20,697 bases of DNA from an uncultured Cellvibrio sp. (GTDB lineage: Bacteria > Pseudomonadota > Gammaproteobacteria > Pseudomonadales > Cellvibrionaceae), in the NCBI GenBank assembly GCA_946480695.1, contig CAMLKG010000049.1, positions 1-20,697 of the forward strand, read 5' to 3'. A program made the translations under genes and the position numbers. Below, piece after piece: positions 1 to 6,000 of the stretch (positions are counted from its first letter, which is position 1; every line of letters starts with the position of its first letter). The notes beneath the pieces are model-generated. The model was not told the origin of the DNA, ran no database searches, and was given only the letters and a program-made list of their open reading frames with translations.

Positions 1-81
1 AGTGATAATCAGGTTCACACTGTTTAATTTTTATTTGTTGTCGAAAACCAGGCTACCCAATCGACTATCATGAGCCAGCGT

Positions 82-87
82 TATAAT
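82..87 (+). promoter_or_regulatory. possible -10 box upstream of the SRPBCC gene
   Basis: A perfect TATAAT lies about 30 bases before the start codon of the first gene, which would give a leader of roughly 20 nt. I see no good -35 box at 16-18 bases upstream, so this is either an activator-dependent promoter or chance in an AT-rich stretch. The first 80 bases of the window hold no gene I can support. Confidence 0.3.
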
Positions 88-116
88 TTGGTTACCTTTT
101 TGATAGGAGATATATC

Positions 117-563
117 ATGACAACGAACAGTGTGTATTTTCACCGGGTGTTCCGTACCACACCGGAAAAAGTTTACAAAGCCTTCACCGATGCCGACGCT
201 TTTACACGATGGCTTCCCCCTTGCGGTTTTACTGCCAGGGTCCATCAGATGGAGGTAAAGGTGGGCGGTTCCTACCAAATGTCTTTCACCAATTTTACCA
301 CCGGCAATAGCCATTCATTTGGTGGTAAATACCTGGAGCTTGTACCCGGTAAACGCATTTCCTACACGGCGACGTTTGATGACCCTAACTTACCGGGTGA
401 GATGCGCACGACGGTAGATATAACCCCGGTGTCTTGCGGAGTGGAAATCAACATAAAGCAAGAGGGGATACCCGGTGTTATCCCGACGGAAGCCTGTTAT
501 CTGGGATGGCAGGAGTCGTTGGTATTTTTGGCTAAATTGGTTGAACCGGAAATCCCGGATTAA
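117..563 (+). CDS. SRPBCC-fold (AHSA1-like) protein
   Basis: A 148-residue cytoplasmic protein with no signal peptide. The opening segment with VFRTTPEKVYKAFTDADAF, followed by a tryptophan (RWLPP), is the classic start of the START/Bet v1-like SRPBCC fold in the Aha1 C-terminal-like (AHSA1) group: first strand, then helix. The central VGGSYQMSF and YLELVPGKRISYT segments and the C-terminal helix beginning near GWQESLVFLAKLV match the rest of the fold. Such proteins have a hydrophobic cavity and bind or process small hydrophobic ligands; no substrate can be inferred here. The start is supported by AGGAG about 7 bases upstream. The gene is monocistronic: it ends at an intrinsic terminator 22 bases downstream. 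Family membership is fairly sure, the function unknown. Confidence 0.85.
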   Translation: MTTNSVYFHRVFRTTPEKVYKAFTDADAFTRWLPPCGFTARVHQMEVKVGGSYQMSFTNFTTGNSHSFGGKYLELVPGKRISYTATFDDPNLPGEMRTTVDITPVSCGVEINIKQEGIPGVIPTEACYLGWQESLVFLAKLVEPEIPD

Positions 564-584
564 TTAATCCTTTGCGTGATAATT

Positions 585-618
585 TAAGGCGGTGATGGCC
601 GCCTTACTATTATTTTTT
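585..618 (+). terminator. intrinsic terminator of the SRPBCC gene
   Basis: An 8-bp perfect stem, TAAGGCGG (585-592) with CCGCCTTA (599-606) around a 6-nt loop, is followed by CTATTATTTTTT. A GC-containing stem followed by a T-run 22 bases past the stop codon is a textbook rho-independent terminator. Confidence 0.85.
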
Positions 619-1052
619 GTGAAAATCACCTGGCTGGTAAATTTTGGCAGTCCCAATTTCACGCAAACCGTAACATGGTACATTCACTACTTCACATTTC
701 TCACTATTGACGTTTCTGTCTGCCAGATATGTAAGGTTATCTGGAACTGTTACCCAAATCTGCACTGCACACTCAGGCTACTTTTATTTTTGTAACTTTA
801 TTTCGCAAAAAATCATAGAAGTAGTTTCAGTTTGCCCTTATGAAAGTGGGAAGGTAAACGTTCGAGGTTCGAGTTTTTTCCGGTTTCGATTTTTAGTCGG
901 AATATACTGATTTGGAAGGCTTTTTTGTTTCTTTTGATTCTTTGAGTTTTGATTACGGTTTTTTATACTCCTACCCGTGCAACAGCGATGGTACACAAAA
1001 ATAACACAGGCACTGGGCACATTTTCGGTTTAATCATTTGATCTTTCCTTCC
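619..1052. other. intergenic region without a supported gene
   Basis: The stretch between the terminator of the SRPBCC gene and the leader of the thaumatin-like gene is AT-rich with T-runs on the plus strand. The short open frames in it (60-67 codons) overlap each other in different frames and do not resemble known proteins. Apart from the promoter candidate listed separately and a short tandem of TTCGAG near 861-873, I see nothing definite. Confidence 0.6.
942..969 (+). promoter_or_regulatory. candidate sigma-70 promoter for the beta-1,3-glucan genes
   Basis: TTGAGT (942-947) and TATACT (964-969) are separated by 16 bases, matching the consensus at 4/6 and 5/6 positions. Transcription would start near 976 and leave a leader of about 125 nt before the start at 1102. 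A second TATACT at 903-908 lacks a comparable -35 box. Confidence 0.45.
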
Positions 1053-1075
1053 GGTATGGCATTTATCCATGCCAT
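1053..1075 (+). promoter_or_regulatory. leader stem-loop, copy 1
   Basis: GGTATGG (1053-1059) can pair with CCATGCC (1067-1073) across a 7-nt loop with one G-U pair. Alternatively, ATGGCAT (1056-1062) pairs perfectly with ATGCCAT (1069-1075). It sits 28 nt before the preferred start of the thaumatin-like gene. A very similar element precedes the laminarinase gene at 2716-2734. It could be an mRNA structure or a dyad operator; the sequence alone cannot decide. Confidence 0.5.
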
Positions 1076-1101
1076 GGAGAGCCTTTATCTGGAGAAAAAC
1101 C

Positions 1102-2691
1102 ATGTTCAAGAATAATACGGCAATCAACTATCGTTTAATCGATACCAGGGTGTTGCGATGGTGTTGTTTATTTATTTCCCTGCTGTTTATGCAATCCGCC
1201 TCGGCCGCCTCCGGCTATACAGTGTTATCGGCTACCAGTGTGAAATTCCATGTTACCGATGCTCCCTGGGCGGATGTGCATTACACCGTCAACGGGGTAA
1301 ACCAGCAAAATATCCGCATGGCTGCGAGCGGTACCAATCACGAATATATTTTGAATGCGGCCACGAATTCGGTGATTCGTTATTTCTTTACCATCGGCAA
1401 TAATGCGGGTGGCGCTACGGATACGGCCTGGGTGCAATTTACTTTGACGGCACCCACCAATCCACCGCCCACAGGCGGTGTCGCAAGGGTTTACCAGCAT
1501 TGTAATTATGGTGGAACCGCGATTGGCCTGGCTGCCGGTAATTACACGCTCGCGCAATTGCAGGCATTGGGTGTACGTAACGATGATATTTCATCATTGC
1601 AAATCAATAGCGGTTACGAAATTGTGCTTTACCAGCACGATAATTTTGGCGGAACTTCTGTCACCAAATCGGCTAATGATGATTGCCTCGTGAATGAAAA
1701 TTTTAACGATGCGGCCAGTTCAATCATTGTCAGGGCAACAACCAGCGTGCCGCCGGGAACGCCAGGTACTGCCAGTGGTGTCCACAAGCGTTTGAAAATT
1801 ATTAACGGTTGCGGTGATCCAATGTGGGTGCAATGGCTGACTGCGCCCGGCGTTACCTTTAACGGGCCAAACCGCCATCGCCTTGCCAGCCTCGGCAGTT
1901 TTATCGAATACGACATTCCCGATAAGGGATTGCCGAGTATGCGCTTCTGGCCCGGATTCGGTTGTGATGCAAATGGCCACAATTGTCGCGTGGGGGCGAG
2001 CGGCGGCCCCGCGACCCTGGGCTTTTCTTGCCCGGCAGGCGGATGCGCGCCACCCATTGATTCCAAATTTGAAGCCTCGTTTGGTTGTATTCCCGGCGTG
2101 ACCGATGCGCAGTGCGCGCAAAACCCTTCCGCGCCTGGCACACCCTTGGGGCGGGGCGATTGGTGGAATAACAGTTTCGTGGATGGCTATACCACGCCGA
2201 TGAAAGTCGTGGTACATGGCTATTGCCCGGTCGGTCCGCAACCCGCGCCGGTATTCGGCCCCGGCGGTCCTGAGGGCGGTGTTATCGATTGTTCTAGCAT
2301 TCGCGTTTCCGATTGCCCGACCAACGAAAACCTGAGCACCGACGGCCGTTACCCGGCATTGGCGAACGTAAATTTAATTGCGGTGAATCCCTTAACCGGT
2401 GCGCAGGCGGGTTGTTATTCGCCTGCGGCCAAACTTACCTATCGCAATTGGCCATCGACCACCCCGATTTACAATCCCGCTGATCCGGAAGCGCAAATGT
2501 ACACCTGTCCAACACCGCCGATTACGCCCGAACAATGTATGGCCGGCCCGGCGGACCGCACCCAATATCGCAATATGGTTCATTCGCATTGCGATACCTA
2601 CGCCTATGCCTATGACGATGGGGTAGGGCTTTCCAGTTGCCCGGCAGCAACCAACCTGAGTTACGAGATAACTTTTTACTGCCCTCGTTAG
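1102..2691 (+). CDS. secreted CBM56-like / beta-gamma crystallin / thaumatin-like protein
   Basis: A 529-residue exported protein. The start at 1102 is preferred over an in-frame ATG at 1069 because GGAGA lies 6 bases before it and the N-terminus then reads as a signal peptide (hydrophobic core CCLFISLLFM, cleavage after QSASA). Residues about 38-118 resemble CBM56, a beta-1,3-glucan-binding module (ADVHYTVNG, then RYFFTIGNN). Residues about 127-220 look like a beta/gamma-crystallin domain, with paired motifs starting ARVYQHCNYGG and IVLYQHDNFGG. Residues about 231-529 look like a thaumatin-like domain: LKIINGCGDPMWVQW at its start, FGCDANGHNCRVG in the middle, SFVDGYTTPM near the acidic-cleft region, and many cysteines for disulfides. 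Thaumatin-like proteins often bind, and some cleave, beta-1,3-glucan. With a laminarinase 74 bases downstream, a role on laminarin, curdlan or fungal cell walls is likely. Catalytic activity is not shown. Confidence 0.88.
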   Translation: MFKNNTAINYRLIDTRVLRWCCLFISLLFMQSASAASGYTVLSATSVKFHVTDAPWADVHYTVNGVNQQNIRMAASGTNHEYILNAATNSVIRYFFTIGNNAGGATDTAWVQFTLTAPTNPPPTGGVARVYQHCNYGGTAIGLAAGNYTLAQLQALGVRNDDISSLQINSGYEIVLYQHDNFGGTSVTKSANDDCLVNENFNDAASSIIVRATTSVPPGTPGTASGVHKRLKIINGCGDPMWVQWLTAPGVTFNGPNRHRLASLGSFIEYDIPDKGLPSMRFWPGFGCDANGHNCRVGASGGPATLGFSCPAGGCAPPIDSKFEASFGCIPGVTDAQCAQNPSAPGTPLGRGDWWNNSFVDGYTTPMKVVVHGYCPVGPQPAPVFGPGGPEGGVIDCSSIRVSDCPTNENLSTDGRYPALANVNLIAVNPLTGAQAGCYSPAAKLTYRNWPSTTPIYNPADPEAQMYTCPTPPITPEQCMAGPADRTQYRNMVHSHCDTYAYAYDDGVGLSSCPAATNLSYEITFYCPR

Positions 2692-2715
2692 CCACAGCAA
2701 TAATTAACGTTCAAC

Positions 2716-2734
2716 GGGTATGGTTTCCATACCC
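2716..2734 (+). promoter_or_regulatory. leader stem-loop, copy 2
   Basis: GGGTATGG (2716-2723) and CCATACCC (2727-2734) form a perfect 8-bp stem with a TTT loop, 24 bases after the stop of the thaumatin-like gene and 30 bases before the laminarinase start. It is not followed by a T-run (TTACTTC), so it is not a classical terminator. Its core GGTATGG / CCATACC recurs at 1053-1073. Confidence 0.6.
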
Positions 2735-2764
2735 TTACTTCAACGCAGTATAAGGAATCGATCT

Positions 2765-4009
2765 ATGAATAATAAAATTTCTGCAACACGGCAATTGCTA
2801 AAGGTAGCGCTGTTTGCCTGCGCCGGTTTTGTATCCCTCGCCAACGCGGTGGTTTACCAGGCTGAAAATTACAATGCGTTTTACGATACAACGCCGGGCA
2901 ATAGCGGTGGTGTGTTCCGTGGTGATGCGGTGGATATTGAATACACCACGGACAGTGGCGGAGGCTATAACGTGGGTTGGATTGTGCAAGGCGAATGGCT
3001 CGCATTTAATGGATTAACCATTCCCACCACCGGCAGCTACACGATTCGCTTGCGCGTGGCCTCACCCAATGGTGCAACCGCCTCGGTGGATTTGAATGCG
3101 GGCTCGATTCCCTTGGGTAATTTTGTAATCCCCGCTACCGGCGGCTGGCAAAACTGGACCACTGTATCGCGCACCGTCAATTTAAATGCAGGCACATACA
3201 ACCTCGGGGTATTTGCACAAACATCCGATTGGAATTTCAATTGGATTGAAGTGGTCGCCAATAATAATCCCGGCCGTTCATTGGTGTGGGCGGATGAATT
3301 CAATAGCGTCAACACCGCCAATTGGACGTTTGAAACCGGTGGTGGCGGTTGGGGTAATAATGAGAGGCAATATTACACCAACGGCAATAACGCCTTTGTG
3401 CAATTTGATAACCAGGCGGGCAGTAATGTGTTGGTGCTGGAGGCTCGACGCGATAATCCGGCCAATTACAATTGCTGGTACGGTCGTTGCGAATACACAT
3501 CAACCCGCATGATTACGCGCGATAAAAAAACATTCCGCTACGGCCGTATTGAAGCGCGGTTGAAATTACCGCAAACACAAGGCATTTGGCCTGCATTCTG
3601 GATGTTGGGTAACAACCTTGGCCAGGTGGGTTGGCCAAACTCCGGTGAAATCGACATTATGGAGCATGTAGGCTTTGAACCAACCACAACACACGGCGCG
3701 TTGCACGGCCCCGGTTATTCTGGCAACACGCCTTTTATGGGAACGCACAACCTGGGTGAATATGTGGATGTGAATTATCACGTATACGCGGTTGAGTGGG
3801 ATACCAATGGAATTCGTTGGTTCCGCGATAACATCCAGTTTTATTCCGTAACCCGCACGCAAGTACAAGCCTATGGCAATTGGGTGTTTGATAATCCTTT
3901 CTTCCTGCTGCTCAATGTAGCCGTTGGCGGTAATTGGCCGGGAAGCCCGGATGCGGGTAGCCTATTCCCGCAGCGCATGTATGTGGATTATGTGCGGGTC
4001 TACCAATAA
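2765..4009 (+). CDS. secreted CBM6-GH16 laminarinase (endo-beta-1,3-glucanase)
   Basis: A 414-residue secreted enzyme. The ATG at 2765 has AAGGA 8 bases upstream and opens a clean signal peptide (cleavage after SLANA, about residue 28); the in-frame ATG at 2720 lies inside the leader hairpin and has no ribosome site. Residues about 29-165 are a CBM6 (VVYQAENYNA at the start, then WIVQGEWLAFNG and the closing WNFNWIEV). Residues about 170-414 are a GH16 domain beginning LVWADEFNS. The catalytic motif GEIDIMEHVG is intact: Glu295 nucleophile, Asp297, Glu300 acid/base. The motif and WPAFWMLG, together with the closing YVDYVRVY, fit the laminarinase branch that hydrolyses internal beta-1,3 bonds in laminarin-type glucans. 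It follows the thaumatin-like gene by 74 bases in the same direction, so the two may be cotranscribed. Confidence 0.95.
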   Translation: MNNKISATRQLLKVALFACAGFVSLANAVVYQAENYNAFYDTTPGNSGGVFRGDAVDIEYTTDSGGGYNVGWIVQGEWLAFNGLTIPTTGSYTIRLRVASPNGATASVDLNAGSIPLGNFVIPATGGWQNWTTVSRTVNLNAGTYNLGVFAQTSDWNFNWIEVVANNNPGRSLVWADEFNSVNTANWTFETGGGGWGNNERQYYTNGNNAFVQFDNQAGSNVLVLEARRDNPANYNCWYGRCEYTSTRMITRDKKTFRYGRIEARLKLPQTQGIWPAFWMLGNNLGQVGWPNSGEIDIMEHVGFEPTTTHGALHGPGYSGNTPFMGTHNLGEYVDVNYHVYAVEWDTNGIRWFRDNIQFYSVTRTQVQAYGNWVFDNPFFLLLNVAVGGNWPGSPDAGSLFPQRMYVDYVRVYQ

Positions 4010-4027
4010 CCCTTAGTGTTTCCCTCC

Positions 4028-4077
4028 AAAAAAAACTGCTTATTGATATTAATTATTTAATCGATATCAATAAGCAG
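4028..4077 (-). terminator. intrinsic terminator of the DUF1842-like unit
   Basis: A perfect 14-bp inverted repeat, CTGCTTATTGATAT (4036-4049) with ATATCAATAAGCAG (4064-4077) around a 14-nt loop, has eight A residues on its left flank (4028-4035). Read on the minus strand this is a stem followed by a run of eight T, 40 bases past the stop of the gene at 4117. On the plus strand the flank is weakly T-rich only, so any role for the laminarinase gene is secondary. Confidence 0.8.
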
Positions 4078-4116
4078 CTAAACGCTTTTACATGAATTAA
4101 AACAATTCCAGGAAAA

Positions 4117-4560
4117 TTAAATGGACGGGCTTTCCTGGAAGGTCACTGCGGCATCCTCAATAAAATGCCATTTACCTTGCACATCCCTGTAACGATAGCT
4201 TGCTGTTCCTGATTTCCAATCCTGGGCCAATACCAAATTGACTTCCAGATCGGGTAATAATATGGGAGCCAGGCCCGAGCCGAGGGGGGCATCCGGGTAA
4301 CCGGTCAGTGATGCCGTAATTTTCACATCGGCACCAAATACGAGATAGTGGTAACTGCCTACCATATTGGAATTTATGGTTAATGGGGGATTCGTTGCTT
4401 GTGTGGCATGTCCATGGCCTGTAATTTTTTGATTGGGCGTCGAAATAAGGAGCTGTAATGTCAAAATAGGGCTCCCGATGCGGGGCGTGGCGATGCGGTA
4501 TTTTACAGGAAACAAACCGACTTCCTGGTGTGCAGATTTAATTGAATTAATTTCTGACAT
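4117..4560 (-). CDS. DUF1842-like protein of unknown function
   Basis: A 147-residue protein without signal peptide or membrane segment. The segments GLFPVKYRIATP, LTLQLLISTP, ATQATNPPLTI, YHYLVFG and DWKSGTASYRYRD followed by WHFIED look like the conserved blocks of the DUF1842 family as I remember it; this is recognition, not a search. Alternating hydrophobic residues suggest an all-beta fold. AAGGA lies about 8 bases before the start. It is the second gene of a tight pair: the gene upstream ends 33 bases before it, and a strong terminator follows. No biochemical role is known to me for the family. The absence of an export signal next to secreted carbohydrate-active proteins argues against a direct role in glucan degradation. 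Confidence 0.8.
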   Translation of the reverse strand: MSEINSIKSAHQEVGLFPVKYRIATPRIGSPILTLQLLISTPNQKITGHGHATQATNPPLTINSNMVGSYHYLVFGADVKITASLTGYPDAPLGSGLAPILLPDLEVNLVLAQDWKSGTASYRYRDVQGKWHFIEDAAVTFQESPSI

Positions 4561-4593
4561 GATGAATATCCTTAGTTGCTGATAAAGTAAATC

Positions 4594-5127
4594 CTACTTT
4601 TTTTGTAATGTAACGTAGGTGTAAGCAATGCCAACAGGGGTTCCGGCTGCAACGAAACCTGAGTCAATAACCGAAGCGGAAACATTGCCGGGGAATTTCT
4701 GGCGCATTTGCGCAACTGCGTTTTTAAAGGCGGTATTGTAGTCAGCAGAGTTGGGTGCAATACCGGTAACTGTGTCGCCGCTGGAAACCGGCAGTGCGAG
4801 GTCAGCTCCGGCGGAGTACTGTTGTACATCATAAAGCTGGACGCCGTTGGCGGTAATGATTTCTATTTTGTTAACGTCTACATTGTTAAGGCCAAAGGAC
4901 CGGGTGACTTGAAAAGGAAAGTAACCTATCGCAGGTGATGGTTCACCGACAATCCGGAATGATGGAATTTTTGCAGATAGGTTTACCGCCTCTATACGGA
5001 TGTCTGTGACGCCATCTTCATGTCCGCTGGCACTTATCGTCAAATTGGCTTGTGATAATTGCTCGGATGGTGGAAGTACCAGCATCGTTGCCTTGACATT
5101 TTCTGGTGTAAGTATGATTTGACTCAT
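4594..5127 (-). CDS. unrecognised protein, first gene of the DUF1842-like unit
   Basis: A 177-residue protein I do not recognise. The start is well supported by AGGGGA about 6 bases upstream. There is no signal peptide, no membrane helix and no cysteine. The first 80 residues alternate hydrophobic and polar positions (TMLVLPPSEQ, ANLTISASG, DIRIEAVNL), and a segment IGYFPFQVTRSF precedes another beta-rich stretch. The region DYNTAFKNAVAQMRQKFPG looks like the only clear helix, and the C-terminus GIAYTYVTLQKK is again strand-like. The gene is led by a 10-bp dyad and followed after 33 bases by the DUF1842-like gene, so the two products are probably made together and may interact. No function is proposed. 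Confidence 0.8.
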   Translation of the reverse strand: MSQIILTPENVKATMLVLPPSEQLSQANLTISASGHEDGVTDIRIEAVNLSAKIPSFRIVGEPSPAIGYFPFQVTRSFGLNNVDVNKIEIITANGVQLYDVQQYSAGADLALPVSSGDTVTGIAPNSADYNTAFKNAVAQMRQKFPGNVSASVIDSGFVAAGTPVGIAYTYVTLQKK

Positions 5128-5158
5128 GATGTTTCCCCTATAACGAATTGAATATGTC

Positions 5159-5184
5159 CAACAAATCCAAATGCGGATTTGTTG
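5159..5184 (-). promoter_or_regulatory. perfect dyad in the leader of the two-gene unit
   Basis: CAACAAATCC (5159-5168) and GGATTTGTTG (5175-5184) form a perfect 10-bp inverted repeat around a 6-nt loop, 31 bases upstream of the start codon at 5127. It could be an operator for a dimeric regulator or a hairpin in the 5' leader. There is no T-run behind it on the minus strand that would make it a terminator. Confidence 0.6.
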
Positions 5185-5447
5185 CCCGTTGTTGCAGGAA
5201 AAATTTAAGCACCATCAAGAGGAGAAAGTTATTACGCCTCATTACAGAAAACGTATATGGATATTTTTATATTTATTTTTAATTAACTTGGCACATTAAA
5301 ACCAATAAATGATGGCAACCGATATATTTTGCTATTTTTAGCGCCATCTATTTTAAATTTAATAGCAATGGGGTTCGTTAAATCGTGTGGATGTTTCAAC
5401 ATCTGCGCCCGGATTTTATTAACTTGATAATCGCCGTAATATGTAAC
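5185..5447. other. AT-rich intergenic region
   Basis: This stretch separates the two-gene unit from the DCC gene. It is strongly AT-rich, especially 5255-5290, and must contain the minus-strand promoter of the two-gene unit, but several overlapping TATA-like hexamers compete and none has a convincing -35 partner. No open frame or RNA gene is visible in it. Confidence 0.6.
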
Positions 5448-5858
5448 CTAAAAATAATTATTGTTGTTAAATCCTAAATTATTAATTTTCGTTTTTCGCA
5501 ATATCTTCAAAAGCAGGTTACGCAGGCTGCGCAAAATAGGATAAAAGAGATGTGAGAGCCATTGCGATTTAAATAACCAATAATTCAAGCGATTAAAAAA
5601 ACCCGAACGGCTGCTGATTAAAGCCAGGGCGTGTATGGCCTCAGCACCGTAATAAAGCCGGTTGCCGATTTTTAATACCATGCCTTGGTCGATATCCCAA
5701 CCCAATGCGGTAATTTCATCCATGATCGGGGTAGGTTCGCGGGCGTCCACCAATATTAATTCCCCTATATCCTCACGGATACGCACCATTTGGCAATAGT
5801 TGTCGCAAGCCGGGCACTCTTTGTCATACACCAATATTATCGGTTCCTGTTTGGTCAT
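5448..5858 (-). CDS. DCC family (DUF393) thiol-disulfide oxidoreductase
   Basis: A 136-residue protein of the DUF393/YuxK family. The diagnostic N-terminal block ILVYDKECPACDNYC has the Asp followed by a CxxC pair (Cys15, Cys18) as in the DxxCxxC signature of the family, which has a thioredoxin-like fold. The block YYGAEAIHALALISSRSG and a hydrophobic C-terminal segment also fit. The C-terminus is longer than I would expect and ends in an asparagine-rich tail. There is no signal peptide, so the protein should be cytoplasmic or peripheral to the membrane. The ribosome site is weak (GAAGAAA). The gene is divergent from the lipoprotein gene, with 142 bases shared for both promoters. The physiological substrate is unknown. 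Confidence 0.85.
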   Translation of the reverse strand: MTKQEPIILVYDKECPACDNYCQMVRIREDIGELILVDAREPTPIMDEITALGWDIDQGMVLKIGNRLYYGAEAIHALALISSRSGFFNRLNYWLFKSQWLSHLFYPILRSLRNLLLKILRKTKINNLGFNNNNYF

Positions 5859-6000
5859 GATTTCTTCGTATCTCTTGTCATTAAATCGTCATGGGATTGT
5901 TGTGGTCCTGTCATAAATGCAAATTAGCCTTGTCGCCGAAAACCATATCTATTATTTGTCAGGTTGCCTTAATGGCAATGTTATTTGCGTAGGAGCGACA

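Noticed and set aside
592..910. Two overlapping short plus-strand open frames
   Set aside because: The first begins inside the terminator hairpin; both translate to compositionally odd peptides with no supporting signal.
838..1020. Open frame of 60 codons on the minus strand
   Set aside because: Low-complexity Lys/Asn-rich translation of a T-rich stretch, no ribosome site and no family resemblance.
1629..2241. Long minus-strand open frames (170 and 173 codons) inside the thaumatin-like gene
   Set aside because: They overlap each other and a well-supported gene with clear domains; a by-product of its GC-rich codons.
5917..6000. N-terminal extension of the lipoprotein to the ATG at 5917
   Set aside because: It has no ribosome site and would bury the lipoprotein signal; ATG 6001 has AGGAG at the right distance.
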